From JAAFIP01 sp031431335 (GTDB taxonomy: Bacteria; Pseudomonadota; Gammaproteobacteria; Burkholderiales; Burkholderiaceae_C): 46,950 nucleotides of DNA. The first letter of the stretch is position 1; the number at the start of each line of letters is the position of its first letter. Positions 1 to 8,538 of the stretch are shown piece after piece. The notes beneath the pieces were generated by a model. That model was not told where the DNA came from and searched no databases. It saw only the letters and a list, made by a program, of their open reading frames with translations. Location: positions 1-46,950 of the forward strand of contig JANPDG010000258.1 of assembly GCA_031431335.1 (NCBI GenBank). The letters are read 5' to 3'. The position numbers and the translations under genes are program-made.

Positions 1-311
1 GCTATACGCAGTTCAAAGTGCGAGTACCACTGACTCCAGCCCTTGGACTGCGCCTCGCGGTGCTCTGCATTGGCTTTCCAATCAACGATAGCCTGCTCAC
101 TTTGCCAATAACTCACGGTGATTCCGAAACCGTCTGCGCCGCGCACGCTCTCTACGCCCAGATAACCAGGCTGCTGGGCCGCCAGCTGCACCATGCGATC
201 ACCCATCGCGCCGTAACCGTTGTCTCCATCGGTTCGCTGACTACTGAAAACTACCGTGTAGTACGGTGCCGTTAAACCGAGTGCAAAAGAACTTGCGCCT
301 AGTGTTGCCAT
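1..311 (-). CDS. Antibiotic biosynthesis monooxygenase (ABM)-like protein, cut by the left edge
   Basis: Reading the minus strand from an ATG at 311 gives 103 codons that stay open to the window edge, so the C-terminus is missing. The protein starts MATLGASSFALGLTAPYY and continues with a small ferredoxin-like ABM pattern: a YTVVFSSQRT strand, a GDRMVQLAAQQPGYLGVESV helix-strand stretch, then GITVSYWQSEQAIVDWKANA and HREAQSKGWSQWYSHFELRI. ABM-fold proteins are small cofactor-free oxygenases or stress-related proteins of about 95-110 residues, so only a few residues should be missing. The substrate cannot be told. The start lies 27 bp after the gltB stop on the same strand, so it is probably cotranscribed. 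No convincing ribosome-binding site precedes this ATG, so the exact start is uncertain. The family call rests on pattern recognition. Confidence 0.72.
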   Translation of the reverse strand, partial: MATLGASSFALGLTAPYYTVVFSSQRTDGDNGYGAMGDRMVQLAAQQPGYLGVESVRGADGFGITVSYWQSEQAIVDWKANAEHREAQSKGWSQWYSHFELRI

Positions 312-338
312 GTTTTTACTTATGCAGATTAACTTGGG

Positions 339-3300
339 TTAAGCCACAGTTTTGACAGCTTTGGCCGCCATCTCGCCCATAGCGCGTTTGTATTCAATCG
401 GCATCACTTTGACAAACTTGCTGCGCTGCTCTGCCCAGTTGTCCAGAATTTCGCGGGCGCGCAGGCTGCCAGTCCAGCGGTGGTGGTCTTCCACCAGTTT
501 TTTCAGCATCACGTCGTCAGTTTGGCCCAAGTGCAGTGGGTCGGTTTGATCGGCAGCAGCGGTGACTTTACCTAAGCCCACCATCGCTGTGTTGCAGCGT
601 TTGGCAAACTGGCCATCCACGTCATACACGTACGCCACGCCGCCGCTCATGCCAGCGGCGAAGTTGCGGCCGGTTTTACCCAGTACCACCACTGTGCCAC
701 CGGTCATGTATTCGCAGCCGTGGTCACCAGTACCTTCGACCACTGCGGTTGCACCCGACAGACGCACGGCAAAGCGCTCACCTGCTACACCGCGCAAAAA
801 GGCCTCGCCCTCTGTCGCGCCGTACAACACGGTATTACCTACGATGATGTTCTCAGTCGCGTTACCTCTAAAGTCAATGCTTGGGCGCACAATCACTCGA
901 CCGCCAGATAAACCTTTGCCGGTGTAGTCGTTGGCCTCGCCAATCAAATACAGCGTGATGCCGCGCGCCAAAAACGCGCCAAACGACTGACCGCCAGTGC
1001 CTTCTAGCTGGATGCGGATGGTGTCGTCTGGCAAACCCTTGGAGCCATAGCGCTTGGCTACTTCGCCTGAGAGCATCGCACCTACTGAGCGATTGACGTT
1101 GCGCGCCTGCTCGATAAAGTGCACCTTTTCGCCTTTTTCTAGCGCAGGCTTGGCTTTTTCAATCAGCTTCAAATCTAACGCTTTATTCAGTGCATGGTCT
1201 TGCACACCCTCGTGCTTGCGCGGCACGTCCGCTGGCAAGTCGGCTTGATAAAAAATGCGGCTGAAATCTAAGCCTTTGGCTTTCCAGTGGGTAATGCCTT
1301 TTTGGGTGTCTAGCAGCTCTGCATGGCCGATCAGATCGTCAAACTTTTTAATACCCAGCTGCGCCATCAAGCCGCGCACTTCTTCTGCTACAAAGAAGAA
1401 ATAGTTAACCACATGCTCTGGCTTGCCTTGGAACTTGGCACGCAACACCGGGTCCTGCGTGGCCACGCCCACCGGGCAAGTGTTGAGGTGGCATTTGCGC
1501 ATCATGATGCAGCCCTCCACCACCAGCGGCGCAGTGGCAAAGCCCATTTCGTCTGCGCCCAACAGCGCAGCAATCACCACGTCGCGACCCGTCTTCATTT
1601 GTCCATCGGCTTGCACGCGGATGCGGCCACGCAAACGGTTGAGCACCAAGGTTTGCTGTGTTTCAGCCAAACCCAGTTCCCATGGCGTGCCTGCGTGTTT
1701 GACAGACGACAACGGTGATGCACCCGTGCCACCGTCGTGCCCTGCGATCACTACGTGATCAGCCTTGCACTTGGCTACGCCTGCTGCGATAGTGCCCACA
1801 CCCACTTCGCTCACCAGTTTGACCGAAATATCAGCCGCGCTGTTGGCATTTTTCAAGTCGTGAATCAGTTGCGCTAAATCTTCAATCGAGTAAATGTCGT
1901 GGTGCGGCGGCGGGCTGATAAGGCCCACACCCGGCACGCTGTAGCGCAACTGGCCGATATAGTCGCTTACCTTGCCACCGGGCAGTTGACCGCCCTCGCC
2001 TGGCTTGGCGCCTTGGGCCATTTTGATTTGAATTTGGTCAGCCGATACCAGGTATTCCGCAGTCACACCAAAGCGGCCTGAGGCTACTTGCTTGATCTTG
2101 CTGCGCAGCGAGTCGCCAGCCTGCAAAGGAATGTCAGACACGATGCGGCCTTCACCTAAGCTGGTGCCAATGCTGTCACCGGCTTTGATAACGGGAATGA
2201 AGCGCTTGCCTGTGCCAGCAGCCACGCCATTCTTGTTGTTTTCACTTTTCGCAGCTTCCATCTCAGCGCGGTAACGCAGTGGGTCTTCGCCGCCCTCGCC
2301 CGTGTTGGACTTGCCGCCGATGCGGTTCATCGCTACTGCCAAGGTGCTGTGCGCTTCGGTACTGATCGAGCCAAGAGACATGGCACCCGTGGCAAAGCGT
2401 TTGACGATTTCTTTGGCGGATTCGACTTCGTCAATCGAGATAGCCTTAGCCGGGTCAAACTTGAACTCAAACAAACCGCGCAGCGTCAGGTGGCGCTTGC
2501 TTTGGTCGTTGATGATCTGCGCGTACTCTTTGTACGTCGCAGCATTGTTGGCGCGGGTGGCGTGCTGCAGCTTGGCAATGGCGTCGGGTGTCCACATATG
2601 GTCTTCACCGCGCGCACGCCAAGCGTATTCACCGCCGGGTTCGAGCATACTTTCCAAAATTGGGTCGTTGCCAAACGCTGCTGCGTGCACACGGATAGAT
2701 TCTTCGGCAATCTCAAACACGCCCACGCCGCCTACTTGGCTGGCAGTGCCGTAGAAGTATTTGTCGACAAAAGGCTTATCCAAACCTACCGCTTCAAAAA
2801 TCTGCGAACCGCAGTAGCTCATGTAGGTGCTGATGCCCATTTTGGACATAACTTTATTCAAACCTTTGCCCACGGCTTTAACGAAGTTGTGGACGGCCTT
2901 GTCGGCATCAATATCCTTCGTATGCTTGGTTAACTCGATGACGGTTTCAAGCGCCAAATATGGGTGCACAGCTTCTGCGCCATAGCCTGCCAGCAGGGCA
3001 AAGTGGTGCACTTCGCGCACGCTGCCGGTCTCCACTATCAAGCCTGCGTTGCAGCGCTCACCGGCTTTCACCAAGTGTTGGTGAATACTCGATGAAGCTA
3101 GCAGTGCGGGCACGGGCACGCGCGTACTGTCCATCGCGCGGTCAGACACGATCAACACGTTGTGGCCACTCTTGATAGCGTCTACCGCCTCTGCGCACAG
3201 TGAGGCTAATTTGGCCTCTACGCCTTCGCGGCCCCAAGCGGCAGGGTAGGTAATGTCGAGCGTGTAGCTTTTAAACTTGCCACGCGTGTGGGCTGCAATG

Positions 3301-5066
3301 TCGCGCAACTTGGCCATGTCGGCAAAGTCCAACACCGGCTGGCTGACTTCTAGGCGCAGCGGTGGATTAACCGCATTGATGTCCAGCAAGTTGGGCTTAG
3401 GGCCAATAAAGCTAACCAACGACATGACGATCTGCTCACGTATCGGGTCAATTGGCGGGTTGGTTACCTGCGCGAACAACTGCTTAAAGTAGTTGTACAG
3501 CGGTTTGTTTTTGTCCGACAACACGGCCAGCGGGCTGTCGTTGCCCATGGAGCCCGTAGCTTCTTCAGCATTGGCGGCCATCGGAGCCATCAAGAACTTC
3601 AAGTCTTCTTGGGTGTATCCAAATGCTTGCTGACGGTCTAGCAAATTGTCTTTAGGTGCTGGCAACACGGCGGCCGATGCTGGTACGTCGTCCAGCCGAA
3701 TGCGCACTTCGTCAATCCACTGACGATACGGCTTGCTATTGGCCAGTTGGCTTTTCAGTTCTTCGTCGTCAATCAAGCGGCCTTGTTCCAAGTCGATCAA
3801 AAACATTTTGCCGGGCTGCAAGCGCCATTTTTTGACGATTTTGCTCTCGGGGATGTGGTGCAACACGCCAGCTTCGGATGCGCACACGACCAAGTCATCT
3901 TCGGTCAAAATATAGCGCGCTGGGCGCAGGCCGTTACGGTCTAGGGTGGCCCCGATTTGGCGACCGTCGGTAAAGGCAATGGCGGCGGGGCCGTCCCACG
4001 GCTCGATCATCGAGGCGTGGTATTCATAGAACGCGCGGCGGCGCTCGTCCATCAGGGTGTGCTGCTCCCATGGCTCGGGCATCAGCATCATCATGGCGTG
4101 GCTGATGGGGTAGCCAGCGGCGGTCAGCAGCTCGAGTGCGTTGTCAAACGTGGCAGTATCTGACTGGCCTTCAAAGCTGATGGGGTAAAGCTTTTTCAAG
4201 TCGTCGCCCAGCACGGGCGACTTCATTACGCCTTCTCTAGCGCGCATCCAGTTGAAGTTGCCGCGCACGGTGTTGATCTCGCCGTTGTGGGCGACGTAGC
4301 GATACGGGTGGGCCAACGGCCACTCGGGAAAAGTGTTGGTCGAGAAGCGCTGGTGAACTAACGCGAGTGCAGACACGCACTTGGCGTTTTGCAAATCGAG
4401 GAAGTATTCGCCCACTTGCGTGGCCAGCAGCAGGCCTTTGTAGACAATGGTGCGGCAGCTCATCGATGGCACGTAGTATTCTTTGCTGTGCTTTAAGCCA
4501 AGATTTTGAATCGCTGCGCTGGCCGTTTTGCGAATGACGTACAACTTGCGCTCCAGCGCATCAGGCACGGTCACATCAGCACCGCGTGCAATAAAAATCT
4601 GGCGAATGATCGGCTCTTTTTCCCGCACAAAGGGCGACATTGGCATGTCGCGGTTCACCGGGACATCGCGCCAGCCAATCACGACTTGGCCCTCAAGCCT
4701 TACTGCGCGCTCAAGCTCTTGCTCACAGGCCAGCCGCGACGCATGCTCTTTAGGCAAAAAGATCATTCCCACGCCATATTCACCTGGCGCTGGCAGTTCA
4801 ATGCCCACTTTGGCCATGTCTTCACGGTAAAAATCGTCCGGCAGCTGAATCAAGATGCCTGCGCCGTCACCACACAACTCGTCAGCACCTACAGCACCCC
4901 TGTGGTCCAAGTTTTCCAGAATCTTCAGCCCGTTTTGGATAATCGCATGCGATTTAGCGCCCTTCACATGCGCCACAAAGCCCACGCCGCAAGCGTCTTT
5001 CTCGCTGCCAGGTTGGTACAAACCACCGGCCGTAGCCGCTGCAATCTCGTTATTCAAGGCACTCAT
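339..5066 (-). CDS. gltB: Glutamate synthase (NADPH) large subunit
   Basis: GltB transfers the glutamine amide nitrogen to 2-oxoglutarate, making two glutamates, with electrons from the GltD subunit. At 1575 residues it is of normal length. After a short propeptide comes the nucleophile Cys26 in KDACGVGFVAH, expected to become the mature N-terminus of the class II amidotransferase domain. The central and FMN-binding synthase domains follow, including NTGEGGEDP and GGTGASPLSS. The 3Fe-4S ligands are C1186, C1192 and C1197 in CIMMRKCHLNTCP. The C-terminus is the GXGXG beta-helix. The ATG at 5066 has a GGAG ribosome-binding site about 8 bp upstream. The usual partner gltD is not the next gene: 27 bp downstream lies the ABM-like gene. 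The upstream side is occupied by the RAYT element. Confidence 0.98.
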   Translation of the reverse strand: MSALNNEIAAATAGGLYQPGSEKDACGVGFVAHVKGAKSHAIIQNGLKILENLDHRGAVGADELCGDGAGILIQLPDDFYREDMAKVGIELPAPGEYGVGMIFLPKEHASRLACEQELERAVRLEGQVVIGWRDVPVNRDMPMSPFVREKEPIIRQIFIARGADVTVPDALERKLYVIRKTASAAIQNLGLKHSKEYYVPSMSCRTIVYKGLLLATQVGEYFLDLQNAKCVSALALVHQRFSTNTFPEWPLAHPYRYVAHNGEINTVRGNFNWMRAREGVMKSPVLGDDLKKLYPISFEGQSDTATFDNALELLTAAGYPISHAMMMLMPEPWEQHTLMDERRRAFYEYHASMIEPWDGPAAIAFTDGRQIGATLDRNGLRPARYILTEDDLVVCASEAGVLHHIPESKIVKKWRLQPGKMFLIDLEQGRLIDDEELKSQLANSKPYRQWIDEVRIRLDDVPASAAVLPAPKDNLLDRQQAFGYTQEDLKFLMAPMAANAEEATGSMGNDSPLAVLSDKNKPLYNYFKQLFAQVTNPPIDPIREQIVMSLVSFIGPKPNLLDINAVNPPLRLEVSQPVLDFADMAKLRDIAAHTRGKFKSYTLDITYPAAWGREGVEAKLASLCAEAVDAIKSGHNVLIVSDRAMDSTRVPVPALLASSSIHQHLVKAGERCNAGLIVETGSVREVHHFALLAGYGAEAVHPYLALETVIELTKHTKDIDADKAVHNFVKAVGKGLNKVMSKMGISTYMSYCGSQIFEAVGLDKPFVDKYFYGTASQVGGVGVFEIAEESIRVHAAAFGNDPILESMLEPGGEYAWRARGEDHMWTPDAIAKLQHATRANNAATYKEYAQIINDQSKRHLTLRGLFEFKFDPAKAISIDEVESAKEIVKRFATGAMSLGSISTEAHSTLAVAMNRIGGKSNTGEGGEDPLRYRAEMEAAKSENNKNGVAAGTGKRFIPVIKAGDSIGTSLGEGRIVSDIPLQAGDSLRSKIKQVASGRFGVTAEYLVSADQIQIKMAQGAKPGEGGQLPGGKVSDYIGQLRYSVPGVGLISPPPHHDIYSIEDLAQLIHDLKNANSAADISVKLVSEVGVGTIAAGVAKCKADHVVIAGHDGGTGASPLSSVKHAGTPWELGLAETQQTLVLNRLRGRIRVQADGQMKTGRDVVIAALLGADEMGFATAPLVVEGCIMMRKCHLNTCPVGVATQDPVLRAKFQGKPEHVVNYFFFVAEEVRGLMAQLGIKKFDDLIGHAELLDTQKGITHWKAKGLDFSRIFYQADLPADVPRKHEGVQDHALNKALDLKLIEKAKPALEKGEKVHFIEQARNVNRSVGAMLSGEVAKRYGSKGLPDDTIRIQLEGTGGQSFGAFLARGITLYLIGEANDYTGKGLSGGRVIVRPSIDFRGNATENIIVGNTVLYGATEGEAFLRGVAGERFAVRLSGATAVVEGTGDHGCEYMTGGTVVVLGKTGRNFAAGMSGGVAYVYDVDGQFAKRCNTAMVGLGKVTAAADQTDPLHLGQTDDVMLKKLVEDHHRWTGSLRAREILDNWAEQRSKFVKVMPIEYKRAMGEMAAKAVKTVA

Positions 5067-5134
5067 GTGCTACTCCAGTGATATCCAAAAGGGGAACCCG
5101 AGTTTAGTGCACTGCAGCAAATAATTCAAACCCT

Positions 5135-5159
5135 TTTAAATGGGGTCAGATCACATTTA
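5135..5159 (+). repeat. Left end of the RAYT inverted repeat
   Basis: 25 bp, exact reverse complement of 5992-6016. It contains TGGGGTCAGATCACATTT. It lies 68 bp upstream of the gltB start codon and so may overlap the gltB promoter region. Confidence 0.9.
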
Positions 5160-5199
5160 ATATATCCCTATTGATTAAAAATTTTAAATAGGGACATAT
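5160..5199 (-). repeat. Hairpin on the 3' side of the RAYT gene
   Basis: 5160-5172 pairs with 5187-5199: 8 bp (TCCCTATT with AATAGGGA), one A-C mismatch, then 4 more bp, around a 14-nt A/T loop. It directly abuts the left inverted repeat. It could be an end hairpin recognised by the transposase or a terminator-like structure for the transposase transcript; the sequence does not decide. Confidence 0.6.
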
Positions 5200-5200
5200 C

Positions 5201-5250
5201 AAAATTAATAGCAAACTATTGAATATCTACGTCGGAAAAATGCTTATTTA
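5201..5250 (+). repeat. Dispersed intergenic repeat, copy 1 (inside the RAYT element)
   Basis: Contains the family hairpin AATAGCAAACTATT at 5207-5220 and the tail TACGTCGGAAAAATGC. It lies 20 bp beyond the RAYT stop codon and inside the 25-bp inverted repeats. It shares a T in TCTACG with copy 2, where copies 3, 4 and 5 have TCCACG. Confidence 0.85.
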
Positions 5251-5269
5251 TACTGATATGACTATCAAC

Positions 5270-5968
5270 CTAAGAGGCTGCTATCGGCTTAGAGGGTCGC
5301 CCCTTCAAGCCGGGACGAATGCGTTTTTGGGTAGTTTTTTCTAATTCAGACAGAAAGTCATCCTGCCCTAAGGCCCCACCGCGCTGCGCAACATGGGTCA
5401 AGGCGCGCTCATCTGCACCACTCAAACCTGCACGTACCAGGTCGCCATAAGCGGCCTCACGCGCGAAAGGTGTGTTGCCCAAGTTCCAAAAATGCGAGTG
5501 TGGCGTGATCAGTGGGTCGGTTTGCAGGCCCGCATAATGCGCAAAACTGCTCCACGGGTACTGCTGCGGCTCGCTTACCATGCCAGCGCGAACGGGATTC
5601 AAGTCGATATAGGCCATGCAGGCCAGCAAATACCGCTCAGTTTGCACCACCGCGCTTTTATAGCGCCCCTCAAACAGCGTGCCCGTGCGCGACTGGCGCT
5701 GGTTAAACAGCCGCACATAACTGCGCCCGACTTGCTGCATCATCAGCGACAGCGCGGGCTCCTGCGTGGGTGTGGCCAGTAGGTGCAGATGGTTGCCCAT
5801 CAACACATAGCTGTGAATCGCCACCTTGTGTTGCCTCGAAGCCTCCAGTAGCAACGCCAGCATGAGACGCTGATCTTGTGCGTCAGCAAAAATAGCTTGG
5901 CGATTGTTACCGCGCCAAATGATGTGGTGCGGGTGGTGGGGGAGTGTTAGACGGGGTTGACGGGCCAT
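5270..5968 (-). CDS. REP-associated tyrosine transposase (RAYT, Y1/HUH family)
   Basis: A 232-residue HUH single-strand nuclease related to IS200/IS605 TnpA. The metal-binding motif is H60-L-H62 in YVLMGNHLHLL. The probable catalytic tyrosine is Y120 in CMAYIDLNPVRAG, typical of RAYT proteins; GTLFEGRYKS lies between. The C-terminus carries a basic KGRPSKP tail, as RAYTs often do. RAYTs cut and join single-stranded DNA at palindromic repeats and are mostly single-copy genes linked to REP-type repeats. The ATG at 5968 follows a perfect 8-bp hairpin (5977-5995) with an AT-rich TAAAAT stretch that may be its -10. All key residues are present, so the gene looks intact. It is bounded by perfect 25-bp inverted repeats. 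Confidence 0.93.
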   Translation of the reverse strand: MARQPRLTLPHHPHHIIWRGNNRQAIFADAQDQRLMLALLLEASRQHKVAIHSYVLMGNHLHLLATPTQEPALSLMMQQVGRSYVRLFNQRQSRTGTLFEGRYKSAVVQTERYLLACMAYIDLNPVRAGMVSEPQQYPWSSFAHYAGLQTDPLITPHSHFWNLGNTPFAREAAYGDLVRAGLSGADERALTHVAQRGGALGQDDFLSELEKTTQKRIRPGLKGRPSKPIAAS

Positions 5969-5976
5969 ATTGATAT

Positions 5977-5995
5977 TTTATCGCTATGCGATAAA
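5977..5995 (-). repeat. Perfect hairpin upstream of the RAYT gene
   Basis: TTTATCGC, loop TAT, GCGATAAA: an 8-bp perfect stem 9 bp before the RAYT start, overlapping the first bases of the right inverted repeat. It may be a transposase recognition hairpin or act on translation. Confidence 0.65.
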
Positions 5996-6016
5996 TGTGA
6001 TCTGACCCCATTTAAA
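5992..6016 (-). repeat. Right end of the RAYT inverted repeat
   Basis: Exact 25-bp reverse complement of 5135-5159. It ends 18 bp before the last base of the dgt stop codon. Confidence 0.9.
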
Positions 6017-6034
6017 GAGAAATTATTCGCTTTT

Positions 6035-7207
6035 TTAGCACAAGCGATCGTGTTCTTTGGCAGCAAATCGGTCTGTCATGCCAGCAATGTAATCGGCCAC
6101 TGCGCGTGGCGTGTTGGTTTGCTGTGCATACGATGCGGGCATGTGCGTGGGCGTGTGCATGTAGGCTGCAAACAGAGTGCGGATGACGGTTTTGGCATTG
6201 TCTGTCGTTTGCATTACCTGCAGGTGGCGGTACAGGTTGCGAAACAACCAGGTTTTAACGGCTTGGGTCTCAGTGCGCATGGCAGCTGAGAACTGAACCA
6301 GCGGTGGTGCGCGGCGCACGTCTTCTGGCGTGCCGATGTGGTGTGCGTGGAGGGCGTCGCGGGTTGTGTCAATCACGTCAAAGACCTGGGCACTGAGCAT
6401 CCGGCGGATGACTTCAAATAAGATGCGGCGACCTTGCAAGTTAGGGTACGTGTGCATCACTTGGGCATGGAACCTGGCAAACAGCGGCAAGCTTAAAAGC
6501 TGCTCGATCGTGATCAAGCCTGATCGCACGCCGTCGTCAATATCGTGTGCGTTATAGGCAATTTCGTCAGCAATATTCGCCAGTTGCGCCTCTAGGCTAG
6601 GCTGTGTGCCGTCTATAAAACGGCGTGCTACGCCCTGGGGCTCGCGCGCTTCTAAGCGCTTGGCATTGGCTGCAGAGCAGTGCTTCAAAATACCTTCACG
6701 GGTGTCTAACGTCAGGTTCAGACCGTTATAGTCTGGATAACGTTCTTCTAGCTCATCCACAACGCGCAGGCTTTGCAAATTGTGCTCAAACCCGCCAAGT
6801 TCGTCATGGTGCGCGGCCATACATTCGTTGAGCGCGTCTTGCCCGGCATGGCCAAACGGCGTGTGGCCCAGGTCGTGCGCCAAGGCAATCGCCTCCACCA
6901 AATCTTCATCGAGCTGAAGCGCCCGGGCAATGGAGCGCCCCAATTGCGCAACTTCTAGCGAATGGGTCATTCGGGTGCGAAACAAATCGCCTTCATGGTT
7001 TAAAAAAACCTGCGTTTTATATACCAAGCGGCGAAACGCGGTACTGTGCACAATCCGGTCACGGTCACGCTGAAATTCGCTGCGCTGTGGAGCGTTTTCT
7101 GATGACGCATTAAACTGATATGCGTTCGAGGCCCATCGCTCAGACACCGTCGGATACAGACGGCCTCGCGAGAATGTGAACTGTGTTGCGTAGGTCGCGA
7201 TGGGCAT
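6035..7207 (-). CDS. dgt: dGTPase-like HD-domain nucleotide triphosphohydrolase
   Basis: Deoxyguanosinetriphosphate triphosphohydrolase-like protein, 390 residues. The family hydrolyses dNTPs to nucleoside plus triphosphate. The HD metal site is visible as H82 (THSLEVAQ), H111-D112 and H115...H120 in AHDLGHTPFGH. The N-terminal QRDRDRIVHSTAFRRLVYKTQVF block is also characteristic. The C-terminus ends normally (AGMTDRFAAKEHDRL), so the nearby RAYT element has not truncated it. The ATG at 7207 directly abuts the tail of dispersed repeat copy 2 and no Shine-Dalgarno sequence is visible, which is unusual; the match of IATYATQFTFSRGR to the usual family N-terminus supports this start. It is downstream of aroB in the conserved aroK-aroB-dgt order. 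Confidence 0.95.
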   Translation of the reverse strand: MPIATYATQFTFSRGRLYPTVSERWASNAYQFNASSENAPQRSEFQRDRDRIVHSTAFRRLVYKTQVFLNHEGDLFRTRMTHSLEVAQLGRSIARALQLDEDLVEAIALAHDLGHTPFGHAGQDALNECMAAHHDELGGFEHNLQSLRVVDELEERYPDYNGLNLTLDTREGILKHCSAANAKRLEAREPQGVARRFIDGTQPSLEAQLANIADEIAYNAHDIDDGVRSGLITIEQLLSLPLFARFHAQVMHTYPNLQGRRILFEVIRRMLSAQVFDVIDTTRDALHAHHIGTPEDVRRAPPLVQFSAAMRTETQAVKTWLFRNLYRHLQVMQTTDNAKTVIRTLFAAYMHTPTHMPASYAQQTNTPRAVADYIAGMTDRFAAKEHDRLC

Positions 7208-7208
7208 A

Positions 7209-7262
7209 AAAATTGGCAGTTTCCCGACGTAGATATTAAATAGTTAGCTATATATTCAATAG
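7209..7262 (-). repeat. Dispersed intergenic repeat, copy 2
   Basis: Read on the minus strand it gives ATAGCTAACTATTTAATATC followed by TACGTCGGGAAACTGCC. It is the most diverged copy but keeps the ATAG/CTAT hairpin. It lies between aroB and dgt and ends one base before the dgt start codon, so it supplies the dgt leader. Confidence 0.75.
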
Positions 7263-7342
7263 TAATATGAACTATTTACAAATAAATTCGGACACCTTAC
7301 GAGCTGTGCAATATGGGTTCAAGCCAAGCCGCTACGCGCAAC

Positions 7343-8458
7343 TCAAGCTGCGCAGCTCTGCGCAATGACTTTGCGCACCAAATCGTCAGGCGCAGGGCGT
7401 ATTGCTGCGGTGCCCGGCGCATCAATCGTGACAAACTGGATGGTGCCGCCCGTGGATTTTTTGTCCACACGCATCAACTCGATATAGCGGTCTTGAGAAT
7501 CCATTGCGGTTTCCGCTAAAGCAGGAGCGACGATCGGCAAACCTGCCCGCTCAATCAACTTGGTTAGTCGCGCAACAAATGCGGCGTCTACCAATCCCAA
7601 GCCTTGCGACAATCGGGCAGCCATCACCATTCCGCAACCTACCGCCTCACCGTGCAACCATGCGCCATAGCCCATGCCGGCCTCGATGGCATGACCGAAT
7701 GTGTGGCCAAAATTCAAAATAGCCCTTAAGCCCTGCTCTCGCTCGTCCGCTCCCACCACTTGGGCCTTGATCTCGCAGCTGCGCCGCACGGCATGCGCCA
7801 GCAACTGCGTGTCCCCTGCGCGCAGGGCTTGCATATGTTGCTCCAACCAGTCCATCAAGGCCATATCAGCAATGGGGGCGTATTTGATGACTTCTGCTAA
7901 ACCCGCAGACATTTCACGCGCAGGCAGAGTGGACAGAGTTGCTATATCGCAGACTACCAGCACAGGTTGATAAAACGCGCCGATCATGTTTTTGCCGAGT
8001 GGATGGTTAATGGCAGTTTTCCCGCCCACTGACGAATCCACTTGGGCTAGCAGGGTAGTGGGCACTTGCACAAACGGCACGCCCCGCATGTAGCTGGCCG
8101 CCGCAAAACCCGTCATATCACCCACTACGCCGCCGCCCAGCGCATAGAGCACAGTTTTGCGATCGCAGCCGTGGCTAAGCAAGGCATCAAAAATCAAGTT
8201 CAAAGTTTGCCAAGTTTTGTGCGCCTCACCATCGGGCAGCACTACGGTGTGCACCACATCGTATTTGGCCTTTAGCGCAGCAGCCAAGCGGTGTGCGTAC
8301 AGCGGGCTTACCACCGTGTTGGTGACAATCAGCGCTGCATGTGCATTGGGCACGGCAGCGTAGGTCTCGCTTTGGTCAAATAAGCCACCCCCGATACAAA
8401 TAGGGTAAGAACGCTCGGCTAAAGCAATGTGCAAGGTGTGTGCAGAGGATGGTTTCAC
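7343..8458 (-). CDS. aroB: 3-dehydroquinate synthase
   Basis: AroB converts DAHP to 3-dehydroquinate, the second step of the shikimate pathway, using NAD and a divalent metal. It is 371 residues. The NAD-binding and active-site stretch GGGVVGDMTGFAAA is at about 108-121 and VPTTLLAQVDSSVGGKT at about 132-148. The metal ligands by family alignment are E189 (LAEVIKY), H252 (NFGHTFGH) and H269 (LHGEAV); H256 is the nearby catalytic histidine. The start is GTG at 8458, with only a weak ribosome-binding site; no better in-frame start keeps the N-terminal HTLHIALAERSYPICIG block. It lies 80 bp downstream of aroK, the usual aroKB pairing. Confidence 0.97.
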   Translation of the reverse strand: MKPSSAHTLHIALAERSYPICIGGGLFDQSETYAAVPNAHAALIVTNTVVSPLYAHRLAAALKAKYDVVHTVVLPDGEAHKTWQTLNLIFDALLSHGCDRKTVLYALGGGVVGDMTGFAAASYMRGVPFVQVPTTLLAQVDSSVGGKTAINHPLGKNMIGAFYQPVLVVCDIATLSTLPAREMSAGLAEVIKYAPIADMALMDWLEQHMQALRAGDTQLLAHAVRRSCEIKAQVVGADEREQGLRAILNFGHTFGHAIEAGMGYGAWLHGEAVGCGMVMAARLSQGLGLVDAAFVARLTKLIERAGLPIVAPALAETAMDSQDRYIELMRVDKKSTGGTIQFVTIDAPGTAAIRPAPDDLVRKVIAQSCAA

Positions 8459-8538
8459 AGCTTAATTATCCACGGTCTGTTGCGCCGTACGGGCTCGGGT
8501 GACTGACTTTTTGCGCCTACCACCAACGGACCGCGCAG

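Larger units (their letters stand above)
5135..6016 (-). mobile_element. RAYT element bounded by a perfect 25-bp inverted repeat
   Basis: An 882-bp unit lies between gltB and dgt. Its ends, 5135-5159 and 5992-6016, are exact reverse complements over 25 bp, with the core AATGGGGTCAGATCACATTT. Inside are one tyrosine-transposase gene, a hairpin on each side of it (5160-5199: 13-bp stem with one mismatch; 5977-5995: perfect 8-bp stem, 3-nt loop) and one copy of the dispersed repeat at 5201-5250. The unit begins 68 bp upstream of the gltB start and ends 18 bp after the dgt stop, so neither gene is broken. I saw no target-site duplication. The perfect ends suggest recent arrival or selection on the ends. 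Confidence 0.8.

Noticed and set aside
5135..6016. Target-site duplication around the RAYT element
   Set aside because: Flanking bases on the two sides do not match; HUH single-strand transposases also do not normally make duplications.
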